Assembly: GCF_023501975.1 (NCBI RefSeq)
Contig: NZ_JAMFLH010000004.1
Coordinates: forward strand, 187,001 to 251,000
Reading direction: 5' to 3'
Length of the DNA stretch: 64,000 nucleotides
Source of the DNA: Altererythrobacter sp. KTW20L
GTDB taxonomy: Bacteria > Pseudomonadota > Alphaproteobacteria > Sphingomonadales > Sphingomonadaceae
The translations under genes were made by a program, and so were the position numbers. This document shows, piece by piece, positions 8,241 to 17,018 of the stretch. Position 1 is the first letter of the stretch. Each line of letters opens with the position of its first letter. The notes under the pieces were generated by a model that was not told the DNA's origin, made no database searches, and saw only the letters and a program-made list of their open reading frames with translations.

Positions 8241-8861
8241 ATGACTGACGTGACGATCATCGAAGATGCGACCGACGCGGCGATTGCCGACTGGCTCGAG
8301 GCGCAACTGGCCGATGCCCTGGCGCACAGCGACGGGACCGTGGCCCTGTGCCTGCCGGGCGGCTCCACGCCCTTTCCGATCCTCGGCCAGCTGGCAAAGC
8401 GGGATCTGGCATGGGACCGGATCGTGGTCCTGCCGGGCGATGACCGGCTGGTGCCGGAAGATCACTCGGCCAGCAACACCGGCAAGCTGCGCACCCTGCT
8501 CGAACCGCTAGGCGTGGATGTCTGCGCGCTGGCGGAAGGCACAGAGCCGCCGCATTTCGCCATCACCTGGCTCGGCATGGGGGCAGATGGCCACGTGGCA
8601 AGCCTGTTTCCCAACACCGATCCGCAGGCGGACGATCCGCAGTCTGTCCGCCGCCTCACGCCCGATCCGCTGCCGCCCGAAGCGCCGTTCGACCGTATTA
8701 CCCTGACCATCCCCGCACTGCTGGATAGCGATGCGGTGATGCTGGTGATCCGCGGGGCGGACAAGCGCGCGGTGTTCGATGCGGCAGTGCGGGGCGAGCA
8801 TGATCTCCCCGTGGCGCGGCTGCTGGCGGCGGCGAGCCAGCCGGTGACATGCTTCACCTGA
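8241..8861 (+). CDS. pgl: 6-phosphogluconolactonase
   Basis: 206 residues of the DevB/SugarP-isomerase type. Visible motifs are the phosphate loop PGGSTPFPIL, the segment PGDDRLVPEDHSASN and the family signature LGMGADGHVASLFP. It hydrolyses 6-phosphogluconolactone in the oxidative pentose phosphate or Entner-Doudoroff route. It is shorter than the usual 230-250 residues but all core motifs are present. No zwf or edd neighbour is in the window. Its end overlaps the Nudix gene by 13 bases. Confidence 0.85.
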   Translation: MTDVTIIEDATDAAIADWLEAQLADALAHSDGTVALCLPGGSTPFPILGQLAKRDLAWDRIVVLPGDDRLVPEDHSASNTGKLRTLLEPLGVDVCALAEGTEPPHFAITWLGMGADGHVASLFPNTDPQADDPQSVRRLTPDPLPPEAPFDRITLTIPALLDSDAVMLVIRGADKRAVFDAAVRGEHDLPVARLLAAASQPVTCFT

Positions 8862-9400
8862 TCCCGGCTTCGCTCCACCGCCTGCTCTACCGCTGGGCGC
8901 ACCGGGCGCGGAAGAGGTGGCTGCGGTTGCGCGGCGGCCATGTGCGGGGATGTTCGATCATCGCCCGCGATGGGGATGGCAGGGTGCTGCTGGTGCGCCA
9001 TTCCTATGGCTCGGGCCTGTGGAGCCTGCCGGGCGGCGGGCTTGGCCGCAGCGAGGATCCGCTGGCCGGTGCTTACCGCGAATTTGCCGAGGAACTGGGT
9101 TGCGCGCTGGTGGACCTGCGACTTGTGGCCACGCTGGACGAAACCTACCACGGCGCGCGTCACGAGGCCCATGTGGTTACCGGCCAGGTCGATGGCACGC
9201 CCCGACCCGATATGCGCGAGATCGTGGACGCGCGGTTCTTTGCAGCGGACGCCCTGCCGCAGGACAAGGTACGGGTGGTGGCGGAGCGGCTGGCCTTGTT
9301 TCAATTGCAAATAGGCAAAGGCCCGTTCGTGTCGAGCGAAGTCGAGACACCACCGCGCGGCATCTCGACTTCGGACCTTCAGGTCCGAAGTTCATCCTGA
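8849..9400 (+). CDS. Nudix hydrolase
   Basis: 183 residues with a complete Nudix box from about residue 72: G-x5-E-x7-REFAEELGC, which binds the metal needed to cleave a nucleoside diphosphate-linked substrate. The substrate is unknown. A basic N-terminus (RARKRWLRLR) precedes the domain. The last 25 or so residues, after LFQLQIGKG, are encoded by a palindromic intergenic repeat (9321-9430), so the native protein probably once ended near 9320. It overlaps pgl by 13 bases. Confidence 0.8.
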   Translation: MLHLIPASLHRLLYRWAHRARKRWLRLRGGHVRGCSIIARDGDGRVLLVRHSYGSGLWSLPGGGLGRSEDPLAGAYREFAEELGCALVDLRLVATLDETYHGARHEAHVVTGQVDGTPRPDMREIVDARFFAADALPQDKVRVVAERLALFQLQIGKGPFVSSEVETPPRGISTSDLQVRSSS

Positions 9401-9430
9401 GCGAAGCCGAAGGGCTCGATGCGAACGGGC
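9321..9430. repeat. Composite palindromic REP-like repeat
   Basis: The outer arms CCCGTTCG and CGAACGGG enclose GTCGAGCGAAGTCGAGACA on the left, GAGCGAAGCCGAAGGGCTCGA on the right, and a perfect inner palindrome CTTCGGACCT-TC-AGGTCCGAAG at 9369-9390. Elements with this GAGCGAAGTCGA core are common intergenic repeats in sphingomonads, from general knowledge. It lies between the convergent Nudix and dinB genes and supplies the Nudix stop codon. Confidence 0.75.
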
Positions 9431-9437
9431 AGGGAGA

Positions 9438-10565
9438 CTAGAGCAAACTCAACTGCCCGTCCTCCCGCCTTGCCTCCCTGCCGCCTTCGTTCTCAAGGTT
9501 TGCCAGGGTCAGCCCCATCAGGCGGATCGGGCGGGAGAGCGGCATCTCGTCCTCCAGCAACCCGCGGGCCGTTGCGGCGAAGGTTGCGCGGTCCGCCACA
9601 GGCTGGGCCAGGGTGCGCGAGCGGGTGGCGAGCTGGAAATCGGTGTACTTGAGCTTTAGCACAACCGTCCGCCCCTTTGCGTCCTTCTCCGCGATCCGGT
9701 CCCACACGATGGCGATGATCCGTTCCAGCGTCTCGCGCAGTTCCTCCGGCGCGGAGATATCCTCGAAGAAGGTCCGCTCGCCGCCGATCGACTTGCGGAT
9801 ACGGTTGGCGCGGACGGGCCTCAGGTCGATCCCCCGCGCCGCGCGGAACAGGTATTCGCCGAAGCTGCCGAAGTGGCTGCGCAGCCAGTCGGCATCCCTA
9901 GCCGCCAGGTCCGCGCCGGTAACGACGCCGAGGTTCGCCAGCTTCTCCGCCCCGCGCGGCCCTACGCCGTGGAACCGGCGCACCGGCAGCGATTGCACGA
10001 AGCGTTCGCCCTGTCCCGGACGGATCACGCAGAGGCCGTCGGGCTTGTTCTGGTCGCTCGCCAGCTTGGCGAGGAACTTGTTGTAGGACACCCCCGCGCT
10101 GGCGGTCAGCCCGGTCTGCGCCCGGATTTCGGCGCGGATCAGCTCGGCAATGCGGGTGGCGCTGCCGATCCCGCGAATGTCGTCAGTCACGTCGAGATAG
10201 GCTTCGTCGAGGCTCAGCGGTTCGACATGCGGGGTGAAGCTGCGGAAGATCGCGCGGATCTGGGCCGATACCTCCTGGTAGACGTCGAACCGGGTCTTGC
10301 AGAAGATCAGGTCCGGGCACAGGCGCTGGGCGGTCACGCTGGGCATGGCGCTTTTCACCCCGAATTTGCGTGCCTCGTAACTTGCCGCCGCCACCACGCC
10401 GCGCCCGCCCGCGCCGCCCACGGCCACCGGCTTCCCGCGCAGCTCCGGATTGTCCCGCTGTTCCACGCTGGCGAAGAAGGCGTCCATATCCACGTGGATA
10501 ATCTTCCTCAGGCCCATGGCGGCCTTGCCTTCATCGTCCTCGCCTGGCGGATCATTGGCCATCAT
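9438..10565 (-). CDS. dinB: DNA polymerase IV (Y family)
   Basis: 375 residues. The catalytic motifs are present: DMDAFFASVEQ near the N-terminus and SLDEAYLDV in the palm, then little-finger sequences such as SIGGERTFFEDI and a C-terminal tail ending GQLSLL, which resembles a beta-clamp-binding motif. It is an error-prone translesion polymerase. An alternative start (MGLRKIIHVDMD) 48 bases downstream is equally compatible with the family. Convergent with the Nudix gene and divergent from the MFS exporter. Confidence 0.92.
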   Translation of the reverse strand: MMANDPPGEDDEGKAAMGLRKIIHVDMDAFFASVEQRDNPELRGKPVAVGGAGGRGVVAAASYEARKFGVKSAMPSVTAQRLCPDLIFCKTRFDVYQEVSAQIRAIFRSFTPHVEPLSLDEAYLDVTDDIRGIGSATRIAELIRAEIRAQTGLTASAGVSYNKFLAKLASDQNKPDGLCVIRPGQGERFVQSLPVRRFHGVGPRGAEKLANLGVVTGADLAARDADWLRSHFGSFGEYLFRAARGIDLRPVRANRIRKSIGGERTFFEDISAPEELRETLERIIAIVWDRIAEKDAKGRTVVLKLKYTDFQLATRSRTLAQPVADRATFAATARGLLEDEMPLSRPIRLMGLTLANLENEGGREARREDGQLSLL

Positions 10566-10612
10566 GGATCTTTAGGGCACTTTGCACAGCCAGCGCCATT
10601 GTCTAAGCGACC

Positions 10613-11884
10613 ATGATGCCACAAACCCCAACCACGACCGAGTCTGCCCCCAAGCTACCAATGGGCAAGCGCGAGCTGATCGTGTTGCTTGCCCTGCTGA
10701 TGAGCCTCAACGGTCTCGCCATCGATGCCATGCTGCCCGCGCTGGAGGACATGGCGGCCGACCTCGGCGTGATCGACGGCAACCGGCGGCAACTGGTGGT
10801 GGCGGTCTATTCGATCGCCATGGGGGTGGGCTGCCTGGTGCCTGGCGCCTATGCCGACCGCTATGGCAGGCGGCCGATCCTGCTGCTGGCGCTGGGCTGC
10901 TATGTCGGCTTTGCCCTGCTGGTTGCCGTGCTGCGCGATTTCGAGATGGTGCTGCTCGCCCGCATTGTCGGCGGAGTGCTGGGGGCGGGCCTGATGGTGG
11001 CCCCCATGGCCATCGTGCGCGACCTCTATGAAGGCGACCGCATGGCCCGCCTGATGTCCATCGTGGCGGCCGTTTTCATTACTGTCCCCGTGGTTGCCCC
11101 CAGCCTGGGGCACGCGGTGCTGCAGGTGGCCGGATGGCGCTGGATCTTCGTGACCCAGGCGGCCATCGGCGCGCTGGCGGCGGTGTGGGTGTGGTATCGC
11201 CTGCCCGAGACTCTCGCGCCGGAAAACAAGCAGCTCATCAACCTGCCGGTGATCGCGCGCAACATGCATGCCGCCCTGATCAACCGCCAGTCGATCGGCT
11301 ATGTCATCGGCACCCTGCTGGTGATGGCCGGGGTGTTCGGTTACGTGAACATCGCGCAGCAGCTGTTCATCGGACATTTCGGGGTGAGCGATGACGCTTT
11401 CCCGCTGCTGTTCGGCGGCACGGCGGCGATGATGGCCGTGGCCAATATCACGAATTCGCGCATCGTCATGCGGTTTGGCGCGCGGCGGGTGAGCCATACC
11501 GGCATTTTCATGTTCATTGCGGTGAGCGCGATGCAGGTCTGGGCGAGCCACTACCGCGCCGGCCAGATCGAATGGTTCCTGCCGCTGATGGCGCTGAACC
11601 TGGGCCTGCTCGGCTTTTTGGGGGCCAACTTCGGCTCCATCGCCATGCAACCCTTCGCGCATATCGCTGGCGCGGCGAGTTCTGTGCAGGCTTTTTTCCG
11701 CATGTTCGGCGCGGCCATGGTTGGGCTGCTAATCGGGCAATCCTATGACGGCACGGCGCGGCCCTTTGCCCTGGCGCTGCTGATCTGTTCTACCCTGGCG
11801 CTATGTTTCGTGCTCTATAGCGAAAGGGGCGTGCTGTTCCGCCGCCTGAACGTGAAGCCGCCGAAGGAGCGCATCATACCGTGA
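10613..11884 (+). CDS. Bcr/CflA-family MFS multidrug exporter
   Basis: 423 residues with twelve hydrophobic helices. The DHA1 motif A is seen as GAYADRYGRRPILL between helices 2 and 3, and the N-terminal pattern LNGLAIDAMLPALEDMAADLG is typical of Bcr/CflA drug:H+ antiporters of the inner membrane. The substrate is unknown. The stop overlaps the glpD start (GTGA), so the pair is co-transcribed; no functional link is obvious. Confidence 0.85.
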   Translation: MMPQTPTTTESAPKLPMGKRELIVLLALLMSLNGLAIDAMLPALEDMAADLGVIDGNRRQLVVAVYSIAMGVGCLVPGAYADRYGRRPILLLALGCYVGFALLVAVLRDFEMVLLARIVGGVLGAGLMVAPMAIVRDLYEGDRMARLMSIVAAVFITVPVVAPSLGHAVLQVAGWRWIFVTQAAIGALAAVWVWYRLPETLAPENKQLINLPVIARNMHAALINRQSIGYVIGTLLVMAGVFGYVNIAQQLFIGHFGVSDDAFPLLFGGTAAMMAVANITNSRIVMRFGARRVSHTGIFMFIAVSAMQVWASHYRAGQIEWFLPLMALNLGLLGFLGANFGSIAMQPFAHIAGAASSVQAFFRMFGAAMVGLLIGQSYDGTARPFALALLICSTLALCFVLYSERGVLFRRLNVKPPKERIIP

Positions 11885-13359
11885 CCGACATGCCGACATT
11901 CGACCTCATCGTCGTCGGCGGCGGGGTCAATGGCGCCGGCGTGGCGCGCGATGCTGCGGGGCGCGGGGCGAGCGTATTGCTACTCGAAGCGGCTGATCTT
12001 GCCAGCGGCACGTCCAGCAAATCGACCAAGCTGGTCCACGGCGGGCTGCGCTATCTCGAACATGGCGAATTCGGCCTGGTGCGCGAGGCGCTGGGCGAGC
12101 GTGAGACCCTGTGGCGGATTGCGCCGCATATCGTGCGCCCGATGCGCTTCGTCCTGCCGGTGAACAAGGCCATGCGCGCCCACTGGATGCTGCGCGCCGG
12201 GCTGTTTCTCTATGACCACATCGGCGGAAAGCGTAGCCTGCCGGGCAGCGCGGCGATTTCGTTCGACGACCATCCGGCGGGCGAGCCGCTCTATGCCGAG
12301 ATCATGTCGGGATTCGAGTATTCCGATGCCTGGGTGGACGATGCGCGGCTGGTGGTGCTGAACGCAGTCGATGCGGCGCGGCGCGGGGCCACTGTGCGGA
12401 CCCGCGCGCCAGTCACCGCGATCACCCGCGAGGGCGAGCTGTGGCAGGTGACGGCAGGCGGAGAACACTACATTGCCCGCGCACTGGTCAATGCGGCAGG
12501 CCCGGGGGTGGACGACCTGGCGAGGCTGGCCGGAACCGCGCCCAAGTATTCCGTCCGTCGCGTGCGCGGATCGCACATCGTGGTGCCGAAATTGTTCGAT
12601 CACGATTACGCCTACATCTTCCAGCAGCCCGATACCCGCATCTGTTTTGCCATCCCCTATGAAGGCCAGTTCACGCTGATCGGCACGACCGATGCCGACC
12701 ACAAGGGCCCGCTCGACAAGGTGGAGCCCGATGCGGACGAGATCCGCTATCTGTGCGATGCGGTGAACCGCTATTTCGTGAAGAACATTACCCCGGCCGA
12801 TATTGTCTCGACCTATGCCGGGGTGCGGGCGCTGGTGGATTTCGGCAAGGATCGCCCTGAAGCGGCAACGCGCGGCTATCGCCTGGTGCTGAGCGCCGAG
12901 GACGAGGGCGCGCCGATGCTGGGCATCTATGGCGGCAAGCTCACCTCCTATCGCCATGTGGCAGAAGAAGCGGTGGACCTGCTGGCTACGCGGTTACCGG
13001 CTCTCAAGGGCGATCACTGGACCGCAGGCGAGGCGCTGCCCGGCGGCGATTTCCCGCGCGATGCGGCGGGCCTGCTGGTGGCCGAACTGCTGGCTGAATA
13101 TGCCTTCCTCGACAAGGCCGAGGCCACGCGGCTGGCGCGGGCCTATGGCCTCGATGCCGTGGTCTGGCTGGGCGACGCAAAAAGCCGCGCCGACCTCGGC
13201 CGCGATTTCGGCAGCGGCCTGAGCGAGGCCGAAGTGGACTACCTGCGCGAGGCGGAATGGGCGGTGACGGCAGAAGACGTGTTGTGGCGGCGCAGCAAGC
13301 TCGGCCTCCACATGGACGAGGGCCAGCAGGCGGCGCTGAAGGAATATATGGGCGGCTGA
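11881..13359 (+). CDS. glpD: Glycerol-3-phosphate dehydrogenase, FAD-dependent
   Basis: 492 residues from GTG 11881. The Rossmann FAD motif VVGGGVNGAGVARDAAGRG is at the N-terminus, followed by the family signature GTSSKSTKLVHGGLRYLE and, later, FTLIGTTDADHKG. The C-terminal DAO_C domain is complete. The enzyme oxidises glycerol-3-phosphate to dihydroxyacetone phosphate and passes electrons to quinone at the inner membrane. It abuts crtB tail-to-tail with no spacer. Confidence 0.93.
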   Translation: MTDMPTFDLIVVGGGVNGAGVARDAAGRGASVLLLEAADLASGTSSKSTKLVHGGLRYLEHGEFGLVREALGERETLWRIAPHIVRPMRFVLPVNKAMRAHWMLRAGLFLYDHIGGKRSLPGSAAISFDDHPAGEPLYAEIMSGFEYSDAWVDDARLVVLNAVDAARRGATVRTRAPVTAITREGELWQVTAGGEHYIARALVNAAGPGVDDLARLAGTAPKYSVRRVRGSHIVVPKLFDHDYAYIFQQPDTRICFAIPYEGQFTLIGTTDADHKGPLDKVEPDADEIRYLCDAVNRYFVKNITPADIVSTYAGVRALVDFGKDRPEAATRGYRLVLSAEDEGAPMLGIYGGKLTSYRHVAEEAVDLLATRLPALKGDHWTAGEALPGGDFPRDAAGLLVAELLAEYAFLDKAEATRLARAYGLDAVVWLGDAKSRADLGRDFGSGLSEAEVDYLREAEWAVTAEDVLWRRSKLGLHMDEGQQAALKEYMGG

Positions 13360-14457
13360 TCAGGCCGGCCGCACGTCCTCGTCCCTGAGCGGGGTATCGG
13401 GAATCGGCGCGGGATCGCCGGCCATGCGCGCCATGGCCATCAGGTCGCCCCGGCTCCAGCGCGGCATTGTTGCCACCGGCGGGGGCTGGCGCAGCGCCTG
13501 GCCGAAGGCGCGCAGCACGTGGCCCAGCTTGGCAAGCGCGCCGGTGTGGACCCGGTGATCCCAGGCTGCTGCTCCGCGCTGCCGCACCTCGCGTCCGATC
13601 GCGCCATAGATATTCGCCGCGGCCAGCACGGCCCAGCGCTGGCGGAAGGTGAGTCGTGCGGCGCCAAGCCGGGCGGCGGCCTCGTGTTCCTCGGCCATGT
13701 CCACCAGCCGCCGCACCATGGTGACCAGTTGCGGGCGGTAGCGTGGCTTCATGTGCTGGCCGGGGGGAATGTCGGCCTCGACGAGCCATTCGACCGGCAG
13801 GTAACAGCGCCCCGCCGCATCGTCTTCCCACACGTCGCGGGCGATATTGTTGAGCTGGAAGGCAAGGCCGAGGTCGCAGGCGCGGTCCAGCGTGTCGTGA
13901 TCGTCGGCCGCAACGCCCATGACGCGGGCCATCATCACGCCGACAGCGCCCGCCACGTGGAAGCAATAGCGCATCAGGTCGCCCTCGGTGCGCGGACGCC
14001 AGTCGGCGGCGTCGAGCGCGAAGCCGTCCACCACGTCATCGGCCATCTCGCGGGTCAGGCCGCATTCGTCGGCTACCAGGCCCAATGCGTCGAAGGCGAT
14101 GTCGGCGGTGGGCTGGCCGTCCAGCGCGCGGTGGGTGAGGGCGCGGATCGCTTGAACCCGTTCGACCGCCGCGCCATCGGCCTGCGACAGCTCGCCACCG
14201 TGATCCTGCCCGTCGGCCACGTCGTCGCACTTGCGGCACCAGGCATAGAGCAGGTGCGCCCGCTCGCGCGTGGCCTTGTCGAACAGCAGGCTGGCCACGG
14301 CAAAGCTTTTGGAGCCCCTGGCGATGGATTCGCGCGCTTCGTCCACCAGTTCGGCCCGCTCATGCCACCCGCCCGGCTGGCGCGGCGTCTCCCGCACATG
14401 GAGCGAGGGGACGAGCGTGCGCCCGGCTTTGCGCCCGGTGGTTCCCTTGCGCTTCAC
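13360..14457 (-). CDS. crtB: Phytoene synthase
   Basis: 365 residues from GTG 14457. Both aspartate-rich motifs of squalene/phytoene synthases are visible: RKCDDVADG and NNIARDVWEDD, with AGRCYLP next to the second. It condenses two geranylgeranyl diphosphates to phytoene. An N-terminal extension of about 30 basic residues before the conserved domain may mean that the true start is internal. It overlaps the LOG-family gene by four bases and is the last gene of the crtY-crtI-DUF559-LOG-crtB series. Confidence 0.93.
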   Translation of the reverse strand: MKRKGTTGRKAGRTLVPSLHVRETPRQPGGWHERAELVDEARESIARGSKSFAVASLLFDKATRERAHLLYAWCRKCDDVADGQDHGGELSQADGAAVERVQAIRALTHRALDGQPTADIAFDALGLVADECGLTREMADDVVDGFALDAADWRPRTEGDLMRYCFHVAGAVGVMMARVMGVAADDHDTLDRACDLGLAFQLNNIARDVWEDDAAGRCYLPVEWLVEADIPPGQHMKPRYRPQLVTMVRRLVDMAEEHEAAARLGAARLTFRQRWAVLAAANIYGAIGREVRQRGAAAWDHRVHTGALAKLGHVLRAFGQALRQPPPVATMPRWSRGDLMAMARMAGDPAPIPDTPLRDEDVRPA

Positions 14458-15035
14458 AGGTCGTCCGCTCTGATCTGCAGCACATTGGTGGTGGGGGTAA
14501 AGGTGGCCATCTTCTCCAACAGGTCGCGGATCGTTTCCGCAGCGATGATGATGCCACGATGGGCGGGGCGGACAAAGCCCACATCGCCCATCTTGCGGTT
14601 GAATTCCAGCAGGCCGTCATAGAACCCGAAGGCATTGAGCAGGCCGACCGGCTTGGCGTGATAGCCAAGCTGCGCCCAGCTCACCGCTTCCCACAATTCG
14701 TCCATCGTGCCGACCCCGCCGGGCAGGGTGACGAAGCCGTCCGACAGGTCGGTGAACATGCGCTTCCTCTCATGCATGCCGGGAACGACATGCAATTGGG
14801 TGCAATCGTGGTTGGACAACTCGTGCCCCGCCAGCGCTTCCGGGATCACCCCGATCACCTCGCCGCCAGCTTCTAGCGCAGAGGTCGCCAGCGCCCCCAT
14901 CAGGCCGACCCGGCCCCCGCCATAGACCACGCCAATCCCGCGCTCCGCCAGCGTGCGGCCAACCTCGCCCGCCAGCGCGATATAGCGCGGATCGGCCGGC
15001 GTGGCAGACCCGCAATAAACGGCAAGCCGCTTCAT
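14454..15035 (-). CDS. LOG-family protein (TIGR00730; nucleotide 5'-monophosphate phosphoribohydrolase-like)
   Basis: 193 residues with a Rossmann-like fold. The diagnostic PGGVGTMDELWE motif is present (PGGxGTxxE), with GGGRVGLMG upstream in the fold. Family members cleave ribose-5-phosphate from cytokinin ribotides or nucleoside monophosphates; bacterial roles vary. It is translationally coupled to DUF559 upstream and crtB downstream by four-base overlaps, so it is expressed with the carotenoid genes, but no link to carotenoids is known to me. Confidence 0.88.
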   Translation of the reverse strand: MKRLAVYCGSATPADPRYIALAGEVGRTLAERGIGVVYGGGRVGLMGALATSALEAGGEVIGVIPEALAGHELSNHDCTQLHVVPGMHERKRMFTDLSDGFVTLPGGVGTMDELWEAVSWAQLGYHAKPVGLLNAFGFYDGLLEFNRKMGDVGFVRPAHRGIIIAAETIRDLLEKMATFTPTTNVLQIRADDL

Positions 15036-15466
15036 AGAAAATCCTCCCCCAGCGGGGGAGGGGGACCATCCGCAGGATGGTGGAGGGGCGAGCGGCGCTC
15101 TGCCAAACGCGCTTCTCGTTCCTGACAGACAACCACAATCCTCAACACCACAGCCTCGATATCCTGCAACACAGCCTTGGCAGGAACTCGCAAGGTGGCA
15201 ACCCCCTGGGTGCTCAGAAAGGCGGAACGCTCTTGATCGCGCATAACGCGCGGTTCGCTGTCATGTGCCATGCCATCGACTTCGATGGCGAGGCGGAGCG
15301 CGCCACAGTAGAAATCCAGCACAAATGGCCCTGCCGGATGCTGGCGGCGAAACTTGTAGTCGCCCGGGCGCTTGCGCAGCTCGCGCCACAGCATTGTCTC
15401 GGGCAGGCTCATCTCGCTGCGGAGTTTGCGGGCGAGTTTCACCGTGCCCTTGGTGCCGGTGATCAC
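15032..15466 (-). CDS. DUF559 endonuclease-like protein inserted in the crt operon
   Basis: 144 residues of the DUF559 family, related to Vsr and PD-(D/E)xK nucleases. The expected active-site pattern is visible: RRQHPAGPFVLDFYC (D51) and LAIEVDGMAH (E62, D64). Residues 126-142, the HHPADGPPPP tail, are encoded by one copy of a hairpin repeat at 15042-15090. The GTG start at 15466 has GGAGGGG eight bases upstream, and that sequence is the end of the second, inverted repeat copy. So repeat DNA supplies both its ribosome binding site and its C-terminus. It sits between crtI and the LOG gene. Enzymatic activity is unproven. Confidence 0.85.
   Translation of the reverse strand: MITGTKGTVKLARKLRSEMSLPETMLWRELRKRPGDYKFRRQHPAGPFVLDFYCGALRLAIEVDGMAHDSEPRVMRDQERSAFLSTQGVATLRVPAKAVLQDIEAVVLRIVVVCQEREARLAERRSPLHHPADGPPPPLGEDFL
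15042..15090. repeat. Two-hairpin repeat, copy A (3' end of DUF559 gene)
   Basis: 49 bases forming two hairpins: CCTCCCCC-AGC-GGGGGAGG, then CCATCC-GCA-GGATGG, ending GGAGGGGCG. It matches copy B (15473-15521) in inverted orientation at 42 of 49 positions by my count. Differences cluster in the first hairpin (loop and adjacent base) and in one compensatory base pair of the second stem. Confidence 0.85.
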
Positions 15467-15472
15467 GGTGCG

Positions 15473-15521
15473 CGCCCCTCCACCATGCTGCGCATGGTCC
15501 CCCTCCCCGTGCCGGGGAGGA
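15473..15521. repeat. Two-hairpin repeat, copy B (5' side of DUF559 gene, at the crtI stop)
   Basis: Inverted partner of copy A. Read on the minus strand it begins directly after the crtI stop codon and ends in GGAGGGGCG, placing GGAGGGG eight bases before the DUF559 GTG. Its second hairpin is CCATGC-GCA-GCATGG, so the C-G pair of copy A has become G-C here and the stem is kept. Confidence 0.85.
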
Positions 15522-17018
15522 TCAACCCAGCAGGTCCTCGATCATCAACCCTGCCGTCGCCTTGGCGCTACCGACCACGCCGGGAATGCCCGCGCCGGGG
15601 TGGGTGCCTGCGCCCACAAGGTAAAAGTTGGAGATCACATCGTCGCGATTGTGGCCGCGGAACCAGGCGCTTTGCGTCAGCACCGGCTCCAAGCTGAAGG
15701 CGCTGCCGAGGTGGGCGTTCAGGTCCTGGCTGAAATCCTTGGGGCTGTAATGGAAGCTGGTCACGATCCGGTCATGGATGTCGGGGATCAGCCGGCGGCC
15801 GATCTCATCCAGGATGCGCTTTTCCAGATGCGGGCCGACCACGTCCCAATCGACATTGAGCTTGCCCCGGTGCGCCACCGGCACCAGCGCATAGAACGTG
15901 CTCTTGCCTTCGGGCGCCATACCGGGATCGGTTACCGTGGGGTGATGCAGGTAGATCGAGAAATCCTCCGGCAGCACGCCGTGGCTATAGATATCGTCGA
16001 GCAGGCCTTTGTAGCGCGGGCCGAACAGGATCATGTGGTGCGGGATGCCGGGCCAGGTGCCCTCGATCCCGAAGTGCACAACGAACAGGCTGGGCGAGAA
16101 GGTCTTGCGGCCCAGGCTCTTGGCCTGCGACTTGCCGCGATAGCTGTCGCCCAGAAGGTCGCGGTAGGAATGCATGATGTCGGCATTGCTGGCCACGGCA
16201 TCGAAAGTGCCCGACCAGCCGCTTTTGGTGCGCACGCCGGTGGCACGGTTACCCAGCGTTTCGACCCGTTCCACCCCGTCACACAGCCGCACCGTGCCGC
16301 CCAGCCGCTCGAAATGGCGGACCATGCCGGCGATCAGGCGATTGGTGCCGCCGCGTGTCCACCAGACGCCGCCATCCTTCTCCAGCTTGTGGATCAGGGC
16401 ATAGAGCGCGCTGGTCTTCATCGGGTTGCCGCCCACCAGCAGGGTGTGGAAGCTCAAGGCCTCGCGCAGCTTCTCGTTGCGGATGAACTTGGACACCATC
16501 GAATAGACCGAGCGCCAGGCCTGGTACTTCATCAGCGCCGGGGCGGCCTTGATCATCGACTTGAAATCGAGGAACGGCACTGTGCCCAGTTTGACATAGC
16601 CTTCCTGGTACACGCCTGCGGCATAGTGCAGGAAGGCATCGTATCCGGCCACGTCGGCGGGATCGAGCTTCTCGATCTCCTTGCGCAATTGCGGCTCGTC
16701 GTTCGAATAGTCGAAGTTGGTGCCATCGGGCCAGTTCAGCCGGTAAAACGGCATGACCGGCATCAGTTCCACGTCCTTCGCCATGTCGGCACCGCTCAGT
16801 TCCCACAGCTCGCGCAGGCAGGCGGGATCGGTGACCACGGTTGGTCCGGCATCGAATGTGAAGCCGTCCTTCTGCCAGAAATATCCGCGCCCGCCGGGCT
16901 TGTCGCGGCTTTCGATCACCGTGGTGGCGATCCCGGCGCTTTGCAGGCGGATGGCGAGCGCGAGGCCGCCGAACCCGGCTCCGATCACGCAGGCGGTGCG
17001 GGTTGTGGAGCTGGTCAT
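15522..17018 (-). CDS. crtI: Phytoene desaturase
   Basis: 498 residues. The N-terminal dinucleotide fold VIGAGFGGLALAIRLQSAG binds FAD, and the C-terminal signature GAGTHPGAGIPGVVGSAK is that of CrtI-type desaturases, which turn phytoene into lycopene at the membrane. Length is normal for the family. It overlaps crtY by four bases. The stop codon lies immediately next to repeat copy B, so any sequence between crtI and the following gene has been replaced by repeat DNA. Confidence 0.95.
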   Translation of the reverse strand: MTSSTTRTACVIGAGFGGLALAIRLQSAGIATTVIESRDKPGGRGYFWQKDGFTFDAGPTVVTDPACLRELWELSGADMAKDVELMPVMPFYRLNWPDGTNFDYSNDEPQLRKEIEKLDPADVAGYDAFLHYAAGVYQEGYVKLGTVPFLDFKSMIKAAPALMKYQAWRSVYSMVSKFIRNEKLREALSFHTLLVGGNPMKTSALYALIHKLEKDGGVWWTRGGTNRLIAGMVRHFERLGGTVRLCDGVERVETLGNRATGVRTKSGWSGTFDAVASNADIMHSYRDLLGDSYRGKSQAKSLGRKTFSPSLFVVHFGIEGTWPGIPHHMILFGPRYKGLLDDIYSHGVLPEDFSIYLHHPTVTDPGMAPEGKSTFYALVPVAHRGKLNVDWDVVGPHLEKRILDEIGRRLIPDIHDRIVTSFHYSPKDFSQDLNAHLGSAFSLEPVLTQSAWFRGHNRDDVISNFYLVGAGTHPGAGIPGVVGSAKATAGLMIEDLLG

